31,753 nt of DNA from SKKC01 sp046542845 (lineage in GTDB: Bacteria; Spirochaetota; Spirochaetia; DSM-27196; SKKC01): NCBI GenBank assembly GCA_046542845.1, contig JBKHAN010000028.1, positions 1 to 31,753 of the forward strand. Direction: 5' to 3'. Under the pieces are notes generated by a model. The model saw only the letters and a program-made list of their open reading frames with translations. It was not told the origin of the DNA and searched no databases. Both the position numbers and the translations under genes were made by a program. This document shows positions 23,920-31,573 of the stretch, piece after piece; position 1 is the first letter of the stretch; each line of letters starts with the position of its first letter.

Positions 23920-26298
23920 ATGAACCACCGCACAGAAGTACTGTCCGCCCGCGAACGGGATACAGGGTTGTCGTATTTTATGATGCACATAACCTGGAAC
24001 GGACTCGGGGTGTTTCTCCTGAACCAGACAATCGTCTCGCTTATGGCGATACACTTCGGAGCGAGCAACCTTGAGCTCGGATACATCGGTTCGGCCTTCC
24101 ATGTTGCAGGCATCGCATCGCTGTTCGTCCCGCGTCTGTTCCGGGGCGCGCGCATCAACAAGCTCTTCGGCTGGGGCTGGATGATCCGGGGATTCTTCGC
24201 CGTACTGTACGTGTTTCTGCTGTTCATGAACGACCTACCCGCGCGTATCTTCATACTGGTGGTGTTTACCGCGTTCTGCGTCAGCCGCGCAATCGGGATT
24301 TCGGTTGCTCACGCAGTACAGAGTGACTTCATGCGCGCGCGCAACGCGAGCAGCGCGCTCGTGAAACTGAACATACGACTCGCCTGGGCGCAGCTCGTCT
24401 CGCAGCTACTGAGCTTCGGACTCCTGTCCATCGCGGTGCTCGAAGGCATTCTCGGGCTCATCATCATCAGCCTCATTGGTGTGCTCATGAATACCGTGGC
24501 CGCGTGGTATCTGCTCAAACTGCCGGGTCGCGCAGTCGTCGAACCGAAGCCCGACCGGGGAACCCTGCAGACCTTTCTCTGGAGCATGAAGCGCAGGCAC
24601 CACGCGATTCCATTACTGGTACACGGGCTGGGGATGGGGCTTGTTGTCCTGTTCGGGTTCCAGGTCGTGTTTCTGCGGCGCGTACTTGGTCTTCCGAATA
24701 ACATAGCGATTCTTCTTGTTGTGCTTGAAGCGGTATCGGCGCTCATCGCGAACAGCGCGTTGAAGCCCTTTGCCGACAACATTGGCGACCGTCCGCTTCT
24801 GGTGATCAGCACGCTCGGGCTCACCGTGGTCGCCCTGATCTGGGCATTCATTCCGCCGACGCTTCCGGTTCCCGTGTACTTCGGACTCGGGTTTATTGCG
24901 TTCTTTTTCAAGCGCAGCCTGCTGACGCTGAAAGGCTCGGTCATGGTCAAGTCGGTCCCGCAGAACAACCGTGTGGCCTACACCTCGGCCGCCAACGTCA
25001 TGCTGGCCGTCATTGCCCTGGTCGTAGGCCTCGTCGGCGGTGCGCTCGCGGATGCCTCCTCGCTGTTCCCGGGTCTGATCGTACACGACTACACCCTGAC
25101 CTTCCTGTTTACCGCCGCGCTCTCGGTCGTAGCGCTTGTGCTGAGCACGCAGCTCGCCGGTGATCGCGACCTCTCGCTGCGCGAGACCGCCGACATCATG
25201 TTTTCGGTCCGCAATCTCAGAGCCTTTATAGACGCGTATCAGCTTGATTTTGCGGCCGACCCTGCTCAGCGCGAGACGCTCCTGCTTTCGCTTGAGCGCA
25301 GCGTGACGACCGTCGCAACCTCGCGACTTCGCGAACGGCTCTCGGGGCCGCACGTATCTGAACGCGAGCGGGTGCTCCGTACCCTGTTCCGCAGTCCGCG
25401 CAGCGAACTGCTGCCCGACATTATCGCCGAAGCACGCGACCGGGCGAGTTTCACCCGGCGTGAAGCGATCTTCTGCCTCGGGGCGTATCGTGACCCGGCC
25501 GCCGAGGCGGTCCTGCGGGAGACCGCAGGGCTCCCCGTGGTGTACGCTGCGACCGCGGCCGCGGCCGCCCCGCCGGCGCCGGATCCGGATATCGAGGCGG
25601 TGTGCATCAGTCTCAAGAGCCTCGCGCGCGTATACACCGCGCTCGAAGACGGGGAGGGGAGCACCGCGCCGCAGCGGAGGGAGGTCCTGTCACGAATTCG
25701 CGAGCTGCTCGACCGGAACGAGGGTCACGGACCCGGGAGCCTTCGTCCGGGGCTTCCTGCCGTCCCGCCTCGGGGTGAGCTTGACCTGCGCCTCGCCGAG
25801 TCCCTTCTCGACCCGGAGGGACCGCAGTTGAAGACCCTGTTCGAGGACGCAACCCGCTATGGCAGCCCCCGCTTTGCAATGACCCGCTTTATGATCGCCT
25901 TCCGACGACTGGGTCTCGACCCCGGCCTCGATGCGTATATCCGGAGCGAGGTCAGACATCATGGGCGGGGCTTCGAAGAGCTCATAGAGGACGCCTCGGA
26001 GTTTGCCGTCTTTCAGGCACAGCGGGCGCAGCTGCTTCGCTGGATACGGCTCGACGAATACGTGGAGGTGTTGACCTGGCTTGCCGGGCAGATCGATGCA
26101 CTCTGGCCGAACGATAACGCTTCGTCGGACGAAAGCTCGTGGGCCGTCAAACTGCGAACCGCCGTCACCCGTTACGTGCACACCATGGGTGAATCACAAC
26201 CCGATGCCGAGCTTCAGCGGATAACCGTACTCGCCGGCCTCTATGTCCTGCACCAGGTCCTTGCCTCGGAGGAGCCCTCCGGGCGTTCAGTGGAATAA
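23920..26298 (+). CDS. MFS transporter fused to a long helical C-terminal domain
   Basis: A 792-residue protein. Residues 1 to about 415 form an MFS-like membrane domain with about twelve TM segments and paired basic loops (VPRLFRGARINKLFG, FFFKRSLLTLKG). From about 425 to 792 it is hydrophilic and mostly alpha-helical, with HEAT-like stretches (RREAIFCLGAYRDPAAEAVLRETAG) interrupted by an Ala/Pro-rich linker near 545-560. Normal MFS proteins are about 400-450 residues, so the tail is a large cytoplasmic addition. ATG 23920 is chosen; an in-frame ATG at 23902 is possible. A TATGCT box lies 9 nt before ATG 23920. It is divergent from the phosphodiesterase gene, with a 68-base gap. Substrate unknown. 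Confidence 0.8.
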   Translation: MNHRTEVLSARERDTGLSYFMMHITWNGLGVFLLNQTIVSLMAIHFGASNLELGYIGSAFHVAGIASLFVPRLFRGARINKLFGWGWMIRGFFAVLYVFLLFMNDLPARIFILVVFTAFCVSRAIGISVAHAVQSDFMRARNASSALVKLNIRLAWAQLVSQLLSFGLLSIAVLEGILGLIIISLIGVLMNTVAAWYLLKLPGRAVVEPKPDRGTLQTFLWSMKRRHHAIPLLVHGLGMGLVVLFGFQVVFLRRVLGLPNNIAILLVVLEAVSALIANSALKPFADNIGDRPLLVISTLGLTVVALIWAFIPPTLPVPVYFGLGFIAFFFKRSLLTLKGSVMVKSVPQNNRVAYTSAANVMLAVIALVVGLVGGALADASSLFPGLIVHDYTLTFLFTAALSVVALVLSTQLAGDRDLSLRETADIMFSVRNLRAFIDAYQLDFAADPAQRETLLLSLERSVTTVATSRLRERLSGPHVSERERVLRTLFRSPRSELLPDIIAEARDRASFTRREAIFCLGAYRDPAAEAVLRETAGLPVVYAATAAAAAPPAPDPDIEAVCISLKSLARVYTALEDGEGSTAPQRREVLSRIRELLDRNEGHGPGSLRPGLPAVPPRGELDLRLAESLLDPEGPQLKTLFEDATRYGSPRFAMTRFMIAFRRLGLDPGLDAYIRSEVRHHGRGFEELIEDASEFAVFQAQRAQLLRWIRLDEYVEVLTWLAGQIDALWPNDNASSDESSWAVKLRTAVTRYVHTMGESQPDAELQRITVLAGLYVLHQVLASEEPSGRSVE

Positions 26299-26326
26299 GA
26301 TACCGGAGGCAACCGTCTGCCGCCGC

Positions 26327-26842
26327 TCAGTCGTCCAGCAGATAGCGGTACAGGTTGGAGTAATCGTTCTCCACCGCGCGGCTGTCGAGAAGCTGTGCGA
26401 GCTGCCCCCGGTGGTGCGTCTCGTGGTTGAACATGCCAAGCAGACACTGCCAGCGCGGCAGCTCGTAGGCTTCCCCCGTCGAGCGCTTGAGCCTGAGCGG
26501 TTCTACCAGGATCTCCGGCGTCAACCCGTCGCAGTAGCTGTCCATGACCGCATCGACCTCGTGCCGTATGGAGGTCCACTCGGCGATCGAGGGATTCTTC
26601 TGCTCGACGAGAGACGACACGCGTCGCGAAAGCTCGCGAGGAGCCGGCGCGTCGCCGTACCACAGGCGCCGGATCCAGCCGATATCCCCTGCCGCGACGT
26701 GCGTCAGCATATCCGTTACCGACCCGAACCACGTAGTGCCGGGTTCGGTGCACAGCGCCTCGTTGGCTTCGACGATCGTCTGCACCACCCGGTTCACTTC
26801 GCGGTTATACAAGGCGAGCGTCGTGAAGGTTTCTTTGTTCAT
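26327..26842 (-). CDS. DinB/YfiT-like putative metalloenzyme
   Basis: A 171-residue four-helix-bundle protein of the DinB family. The metal-binding histidines are visible: His48 in MLTHVAAGD and the pair in MFNHETHHRGQLAQLL near the C-terminus. Family members bind a divalent metal; some are thiol transferases (bacillithiol or mycothiol linked), most are uncharacterised. ATG 26842 is preferred because it matches family length and TATACT lies exactly 7 nt upstream; no ribosome site is seen. Divergent from the methyltransferase with only 28 bases between them. Confidence 0.85.
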   Translation of the reverse strand: MNKETFTTLALYNREVNRVVQTIVEANEALCTEPGTTWFGSVTDMLTHVAAGDIGWIRRLWYGDAPAPRELSRRVSSLVEQKNPSIAEWTSIRHEVDAVMDSYCDGLTPEILVEPLRLKRSTGEAYELPRWQCLLGMFNHETHHRGQLAQLLDSRAVENDYSNLYRYLLDD

Positions 26843-26849
26843 GGGATTG

Positions 26850-26857
26850 AGTATATT
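26850..26857. promoter_or_regulatory. Overlapping divergent -10 elements of DinB and methyltransferase genes
   Basis: Minus-strand TATACT (26855-26850) lies 7 nt before the DinB start. Plus-strand TATATT (26852-26857) lies 13 nt before the methyltransferase start at 26871. The two hexamers share four bases, so the 28-base gap would have to serve both directions. No clear -35 boxes are seen. Confidence 0.5.
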
Positions 26858-26870
26858 CTCGAATACACGT

Positions 26871-27473
26871 ATGAACCATCCCGACAGCCTTTTTGATGCT
26901 TTCATGTACCCGCTCGAGGTCTTGAGCCTGAACCGCACGCGCCGCAGGCTCATTGCACGCGCACGCGGGGATGTCCTTGAAATCGGGGCGGGCACCGGCG
27001 CGAACCTGTCGTACTACGACCGGGACCAGGTTCGCTCAATAGCGTTAACCGATCTCTCGATCGGGCAAAAGCTTCGGGAACGCGCCGCCCGGTTTCAGTC
27101 TTCCCGGGAAAACGCTCGCGGCACGCCGGTTTACGTCCGCGCGGCCAACGCGATGCAGCTGCCCTTTCCCGACGACAGCTTCGACACCGTTGTTGTGACG
27201 CTCGTATTCTGCTCGGTGCCGGATCAGGCGGTCGGGTTCGCGGAAATACGGCGTGTTCTCAGACCTGCGGGGCGGCTCCTGTTCATTGAGCACGTACGTC
27301 CGCATAACGCCGCGCGGCACCTCGTGGACCGCCTTAATCCGCTCTGGTTTCGCGTAACCCGGGAGTGCAATATAAACCGCGATACCGCCGGTGCCATGCG
27401 TGCCACCGGCTTTCAGTTCGATGAACTGACGGTCGGCGGTAAAGGGTTTCTGATACACGGCGTCGCTCGCTGA
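26871..27473 (+). CDS. Class I SAM-dependent methyltransferase
   Basis: A 200-residue methyltransferase. Motif I is DVLEIGAGTGANLSYY, the acidic strand-2 region is IALTDLS, motif IV-like is DDSFDTVVVTLVFCSV, and a post-motif stretch is EIRRVLRPAGRLLFIEHVRP. This is the UbiE/PmtA-like small-molecule or lipid methyltransferase pattern. ATG 26871 has no Shine-Dalgarno sequence. The stop is 3 bases from the end of the convergent GPH transporter gene. The substrate (lipid, quinone, thiol or other) cannot be decided. Confidence 0.88.
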   Translation: MNHPDSLFDAFMYPLEVLSLNRTRRRLIARARGDVLEIGAGTGANLSYYDRDQVRSIALTDLSIGQKLRERAARFQSSRENARGTPVYVRAANAMQLPFPDDSFDTVVVTLVFCSVPDQAVGFAEIRRVLRPAGRLLFIEHVRPHNAARHLVDRLNPLWFRVTRECNINRDTAGAMRATGFQFDELTVGGKGFLIHGVAR

Positions 27474-27476
27474 GGT

Positions 27477-28928
27477 CTACGCGAGGATGTCCACGAGTTC
27501 CCGCGCGGTCTGTTCGTCTGCTTCCGAAAACGTCCCGCCCGCTTCCCGGCGGCGGGCGAGCAGCGCCTTCAGTTCGTCGTGCCGCGCGGGCGTAAGCGGG
27601 AAGCGAAGTGAGACGATTACGAGAAAGCCGATAAACAGAATCGGAACAAACGCAAACACCAGGCGCAGGATCAGGAGAAACTGTGGGGTCTGCGCGAGCT
27701 CGGTCACCGTCGTCAGCCCGGCCTCCGTCGCTTCCACCGGTGGTCGATACCCGGCGAGCTCTATAGCCTGACCGACCAGGAAGATCGCAAACGCGCCGGT
27801 GAGTTTCCGCAGAAAGGTCTGCACACCGGCAAAAATACCCTCGCGGCGGTGCCCGCTGATCAGCTCATCGACATCCGGAATATCCGGGAAAATCGCGTAG
27901 GCCATGACAACAACCCCTCCGGTCCCGGTCCCGACGAGGCCGGCAAACACGAAGAACAACCACCTCGGTGTCTCGGGTCCAAGCAGGAGGCTGCTGAGCA
28001 TCGCCACTGCCCAGACCACCGCGCCGACGACAAAGGAGGTGACCTTGCTGAAGCGGGTGCTCAGGCGATAGTACAGCGGCAGGCAGACAAGCTGCACGAT
28101 CAGAAGCGTTCCAAGCAGCAGATTCGTGATCTCCGGGACCTGCAGATAGTGTGTCACAAAGAATACGATGACCGACAGGACAATATCGATAGCCGCGAAG
28201 GAGAAGAGAAACATGAGTATGAACAGCCTGAATGATCGGATGCGGAACGGCTCGAGAAAGGCCTTGAGGTCTCCGGGTGTTGTTCGCCTGGTAAACTCCG
28301 GCCGTTCGCGTGTGGCGAGGAAGGTCGCAATAAAGGGCAATGCGAAGAACAACCCGAACACCAGACCCATGATCGGGTATCCGAGTGCACGCGTCGGAGC
28401 CCCGTTGACGATCAAAAGCGGCACAAGCGCGCACACCAGCGTCGACACCTGCGAGAATGCCATGCGCACCGTGGTCAGGCCGCTTCGGTCGGCGTAGTCG
28501 AGGGTCAGTTCGCTCGCGAGCGCATTATACGGAACCATGACCATGGTAATGATCGTGGAAAAAAACAGGTACGATGCCAGCGCGTAGGCGAACCGCGCCG
28601 CCTCCGCCTCGAAGGTCGTCGGGTACCACAGAGCGACAAAACTCAGCACAATAAAGGGGATACCGATCAGAAAGTACGGGCGCCGCCGCCCCCAGCGACT
28701 GTCGGTGCGGTCGGAGATCATACCCATAATCGGATCGCTCACCGCGTCCCAGCCCCGGGCGATCAGGACCACCAGTCCGGCCAGCCCCGGCCGTATGCCC
28801 ACCACATCGGTCAGAAAGATCAGGTAGAGGGTAGAGACAATGAAAAACGCCCCGCCGCCGTACAGGTCACCGAGTCCGTATCCGATCTTCCGGCCGGTCG
28901 AAAGCCGCTGCGCCTGAACACTACTCAT
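27477..28928 (-). CDS. GPH-family (MelB-like) sugar:cation symporter
   Basis: A 483-residue membrane transporter with about twelve TM segments. The conserved early block is GDLYGGGAFFIVSTLYLIFL, then RGWDAVSDPIMGMISDRTDS and RWGRRRPYFLIG, the diagnostic GPH/MelB motifs. It likely imports a glycoside, pentoside or hexuronide with Na+ or H+. ATG 28928 has AAGGAG 8 bases upstream; the open frame upstream of it lacks support. A TATCAT box (28959-28954) could serve as -10. No hydrolase gene for its substrate is adjacent. Confidence 0.92.
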   Translation of the reverse strand: MSSVQAQRLSTGRKIGYGLGDLYGGGAFFIVSTLYLIFLTDVVGIRPGLAGLVVLIARGWDAVSDPIMGMISDRTDSRWGRRRPYFLIGIPFIVLSFVALWYPTTFEAEAARFAYALASYLFFSTIITMVMVPYNALASELTLDYADRSGLTTVRMAFSQVSTLVCALVPLLIVNGAPTRALGYPIMGLVFGLFFALPFIATFLATRERPEFTRRTTPGDLKAFLEPFRIRSFRLFILMFLFSFAAIDIVLSVIVFFVTHYLQVPEITNLLLGTLLIVQLVCLPLYYRLSTRFSKVTSFVVGAVVWAVAMLSSLLLGPETPRWLFFVFAGLVGTGTGGVVVMAYAIFPDIPDVDELISGHRREGIFAGVQTFLRKLTGAFAIFLVGQAIELAGYRPPVEATEAGLTTVTELAQTPQFLLILRLVFAFVPILFIGFLVIVSLRFPLTPARHDELKALLARRREAGGTFSEADEQTARELVDILA

Positions 28929-29032
28929 GTGCCGTCTCCTTTTCGAGACTGCGATGATATCACGAAGGCGGATTTTATGACACGAAGTCCTGCGCTGAGC
29001 TTCCCGGTTGTACGTCGGGTGACACGAATACG

Positions 29033-29061
29033 TTGCCCGCGCGTCGTCCGATGCGTATCTT
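29033..29061 (+). promoter_or_regulatory. Promoter of the lipoprotein hydrolase gene
   Basis: TTGCCC (29033-29038), a 17-base spacer, TATCTT (29056-29061), then 8 bases to ATG 29070. No ribosome site is present, so the message is predicted to be leaderless. Confidence 0.6.
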
Positions 29062-29069
29062 AGCGCGGT

Positions 29070-29915
29070 ATGGCAGTACTTCTTTCCATGCTGATGATTC
29101 TGCTCGCCTCGTGTACGACCATCCCTGTGGATGAATCGATTCTGCTGCAGCCGAGGCAGTCGGTAACCCCCGCGACCTTTGACCGCCTCGGCCTCGAAGG
29201 GTACACCCTCGTGGAGCACTACTTTGACGCGGCCGACGGCACGGACCTCAACGGATGGTTCTTTTCGCGGCCCGGTGGTACCGGGCGCGCGGGTCAGGAT
29301 CGCGTGACGGTCGTCTTCTTCGGCGGCAACGGGTTCTACCTTGTTCACTCGATACAGTTTCTCGAGCTCTTCGAGTCGCTCGACGTGGACGTGTTTCTGT
29401 GGGACTACCGCGGCTACGGACTCAGCGCGGGAGAGGCGACACTCGAGCGCATGAAAGCCGACGCGCTCGTGGCAGTCGATTACACCGTCGATACCCTGGG
29501 CGCTCGCGGACCGATCGTTGCACACGGACACTCGATCGGCAGCTTTATTGCGAGTTACGTTGCCGACGAGCGAGCCGTCGACGCGCTTGTGCTCGAGTCC
29601 CCCGCGACCAACGCGGACCACTGGCTGCAAAGCGCCGTACCCCGCTTCGTTCGCCGACTGATCAGCATCGAGATCGCGGAGGAGCTTACCGCGATCGACA
29701 ATATTCCTCGGGTCGCCCGGTTCACCGGGCCGAGTCTCTTCGCTGTCGGGGAGGAAGACTTCGTTACCCCGCCTGCTATGGCCGAGCTTCTTTACGAGAC
29801 GAGCGAAGCCCCGTGGCGGCGCCTCTACACCGAGCCGGCAGGCGACCATAACAGCCTGCCGCGCGACCCTGGCTTTCGCGACCTCTACCGGGAGCTGATT
29901 CGAGAGCTGCAGTGA
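29070..29915 (+). CDS. Lipoprotein alpha/beta hydrolase (ABHD13/BEM46-like)
   Basis: A 281-residue alpha/beta hydrolase. The N-terminus is a short lipoprotein signal with lipobox LASC (Cys15), so it should be lipid-anchored outside the inner membrane. The nucleophile is Ser in HGHSIGSF (G-x-S-x-G), the acid is probably Asp in GEEDFVTPP, and the His is in AGDHNSLP. FFGGNGFYLVHS (oxyanion region) and LWDYRGYGLSAG are typical of this family. It is probably an esterase, lipase or thioesterase. ATG 29070 is fixed by the signal peptide and the promoter spacing. Confidence 0.9.
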   Translation: MAVLLSMLMILLASCTTIPVDESILLQPRQSVTPATFDRLGLEGYTLVEHYFDAADGTDLNGWFFSRPGGTGRAGQDRVTVVFFGGNGFYLVHSIQFLELFESLDVDVFLWDYRGYGLSAGEATLERMKADALVAVDYTVDTLGARGPIVAHGHSIGSFIASYVADERAVDALVLESPATNADHWLQSAVPRFVRRLISIEIAEELTAIDNIPRVARFTGPSLFAVGEEDFVTPPAMAELLYETSEAPWRRLYTEPAGDHNSLPRDPGFRDLYRELIRELQ

Positions 29916-29977
29916 AGCTCAGAGAGCCGGAGTGTCGAGGGTCATGCGGCTGTAGGTGCGTACCGTGAGTGCCGCAT

Positions 29978-30005
29978 TTGCGCCGGCGCGGGGAATGAGT
30001 ATCAT
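29978..30005 (+). promoter_or_regulatory. Promoter of the small orphan gene
   Basis: TTGCGC (29978-29983), a 16-base spacer, TATCAT (30000-30005), then 6 bases to ATG 30012. A perfect 10-bp palindrome, GCGCCGGCGC (29980-29989), overlaps the -35 box and spacer and could be an operator. Confidence 0.5.
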
Positions 30006-30011
30006 GAGGCT

Positions 30012-30272
30012 ATGGGTGATGATGAAGCCCCGAAGGCGCTCCACGTCCTGATACAGCGCTTCTCCGGCATGGGGACGCATTTCCACGTCTCGCTGAAACC
30101 CGACCCCGTGGCGCCCGGTGTACCCGCAGAGCGGACCATGAAGTTCAGGAAACGCGAAACCGCCGTCCGCTGGATCACCGACGCCTTTGAGCGCGACTAC
30201 GCTCCGGCCGGATACGAACTCGTATGGGACGAAGGCGAGCAGCAGCAGTGGTTTTACGGGGAAGGGGATTGA
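30012..30272 (+). CDS. Small protein of unknown function
   Basis: An 86-residue soluble protein with no signal peptide and no recognised motif. It starts MGDDEAPKALHVLIQ, has a central FRKRETAVRWITDAFERDY helix and ends in an acidic, Gln/Trp-containing tail. Codon use looks like that of the neighbours, and a promoter-like sequence precedes it, so it is probably real. I do not recognise a family. Confidence 0.6.
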   Translation: MGDDEAPKALHVLIQRFSGMGTHFHVSLKPDPVAPGVPAERTMKFRKRETAVRWITDAFERDYAPAGYELVWDEGEQQQWFYGEGD

Positions 30273-30293
30273 GGCCTGCGCGGTTGCGCCTCA
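30270..30293. terminator. Weak hairpin between convergent genes
   Basis: TGAGGC (30270-30275) and GCCTCA (30288-30293) can form a 6-bp stem with a 12-base loop, in the gap between the orphan gene and the ZIP gene. No strong T-run follows on the plus strand, so efficiency is doubtful. Confidence 0.3.
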
Positions 30294-30296
30294 TCA

Positions 30297-31031
30297 TCAT
30301 CCTATAAAAACCTGAAACGCCATCATCGCAGCCACCGCAAGCACAACTGAGGTTGCAACCTCGTGTTTTTCCGCGCTCTTGAACGCATCGGGAATCAGAT
30401 CCCCGACGATCATCCAGATCATGGCACCAGCGGCAAGACCGAGCCCCACCGGCAGAAAGGGCTCAAACACCTGCACAAAGAGGAAGCTCGGAACGGCGAT
30501 CAGCGGCTGCGGCAGGCTCGACACGATCGCGAGCAAGGCCGCCTTCCATGGCTTAACCCCGCGGGGTATCAGCACGAGACTGATCGCGATCCCTTCGGGA
30601 ATGTTGTGCACCGCAATCGAGAGGGAGATAAACAGACCAAAACCCTCCTCGCCGCCGAACGCCACGCCAACGCCGACCCCTTCGGCGAACGAGTGAAGCG
30701 TCATGATACCCATGATCATGAGAGCCTTGCGCGCATCCGCACCCGCGAGCTCCCCGACCGAAAGATCCTGTTTTTTCTGAAGCAGATGGTGGCTCAGGCC
30801 AATGAACACGAGCCCCAGGAGGATACCACCGATCGTACGCGCGGCCCCGTACGAGATCCCCTCGTAGATCAGGTTGAAACTCGCCGCCCCCATAATTCCT
30901 GCGGCAATTCCACCGGCCCATCCGAGCGCGCGCCGTGGAAACTCCTGCACGAAGAAAAAGGGAAGCGCACCGAGCCCGGTGGCAACCGCGGTAATCGAGG
31001 AATATATCAGAACTGTAACGACTTCAGACAT
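30297..31031 (-). CDS. ZIP-family divalent metal transporter
   Basis: A 244-residue membrane protein with about eight TM segments. TM4 carries MTLHSFAEGVGVG and TM5 carries SIAVHNIPEGIAISL, the diagnostic ZIP metal-site helices (H-S-F-x-E-G and H-N-x-P-E-G). Between TM3 and TM4 is a short cytoplasmic loop (SHHLLQKKQDLSVGELAG), which includes a His-His pair. It likely takes up zinc or another divalent metal (ZupT/gufA-like). ATG 31031 is chosen since upstream residues are not membrane-protein-like. A promoter-like CTGACT/TACGTT pair lies upstream. Confidence 0.92.
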   Translation of the reverse strand: MSEVVTVLIYSSITAVATGLGALPFFFVQEFPRRALGWAGGIAAGIMGAASFNLIYEGISYGAARTIGGILLGLVFIGLSHHLLQKKQDLSVGELAGADARKALMIMGIMTLHSFAEGVGVGVAFGGEEGFGLFISLSIAVHNIPEGIAISLVLIPRGVKPWKAALLAIVSSLPQPLIAVPSFLFVQVFEPFLPVGLGLAAGAMIWMIVGDLIPDAFKSAEKHEVATSVVLAVAAMMAFQVFIG

Positions 31032-31038
31032 AGACTCT

Positions 31039-31067
31039 AACGTACTGAAATCGATCCTCGTAGTCAG
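31039..31067 (-). promoter_or_regulatory. Possible promoter of the ZIP gene
   Basis: Minus-strand CTGACT (31067-31062), 17 bases, TACGTT (31044-31039), then 7 bases to ATG 31031. The -10 is weak, but spacing matches the other leaderless candidates here. Co-transcription with the upstream small membrane protein gene (32-base gap) is the alternative. Confidence 0.35.
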
Positions 31068-31453
31068 GCCGGTCCGTAGAAACCTTCGGCACGTGGGTGT
31101 ACGAGAGCGGCTACCGCGAGCAATCCGGTAAAGGCAAGAAGCGTGAATATCGCCATAAGGAACGCGCTCGTTTCTATGGACGCCAGCTGTGCCCCGACAA
31201 TCGCGAGCACGACGAGACTGACAGCAGCACCGCCACGCGCGTACCGAGACGGTTTGATTGTCCCTGTCAGCCAGACATTCTCGAAAACCACGACCAGAAT
31301 GAGAGGCGCCGTAATCGGCAGCGTCAGGGCAGGGTGACCCTGTATCCATCCCAGAAGCGATCCGAGCAGACCCACGAGGAGCACAAACGCAAAGCCGTCA
31401 GCGGCTCGCATACCGCCCACAGCCGTCGCCCAGAACAGTCGTTTCGATCTCAT
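31064..31453 (-). CDS. Small four-TM membrane protein of unknown function
   Basis: A 129-residue protein with four hydrophobic segments (about 20-37, 43-63, 75-92 and 97-117) and a basic N-terminus, MRSKRLF. I do not recognise a family. A perfect GGAGGTG ribosome site lies 6 bases before ATG 31453. It lies upstream of the ZIP gene on the same strand and may share its transcript. Confidence 0.72.
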   Translation of the reverse strand: MRSKRLFWATAVGGMRAADGFAFVLLVGLLGSLLGWIQGHPALTLPITAPLILVVVFENVWLTGTIKPSRYARGGAAVSLVVLAIVGAQLASIETSAFLMAIFTLLAFTGLLAVAALVHPRAEGFYGPA

Positions 31454-31475
31454 ACATCACCTCCAGACGAACTCT

Positions 31476-31506
31476 AAAGTACTGCCATGACGGATCATGG
31501 CGTCAA
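31476..31506 (-). promoter_or_regulatory. Promoter with long spacer and internal dyad (MerR-like layout)
   Basis: Minus-strand TTGACG (31506-31501), a 19-base spacer, TACTTT (31481-31476). The spacer contains a perfect inverted repeat, CCATGA-TCCG-TCATGG (31500-31485 on this strand). A 19-20 bp spacer filled by a dyad is the hallmark of promoters activated by MerR-family regulators, several of which sense metals. No merR gene is in the window. Confidence 0.4.
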
Positions 31507-31573
31507 GAAGATTGTGGCACTCCGACCGACTGCTCAGCAGGGCTCTTGCGCTCCTGACTTTTCCGGTCTCTGT

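Noticed and set aside
24309..25353. Long antisense open frames under the MFS-HEAT gene
   Set aside because: Low-complexity Arg/Ser/Glu-rich translations without motifs; the plus-strand frame is a membrane transporter.
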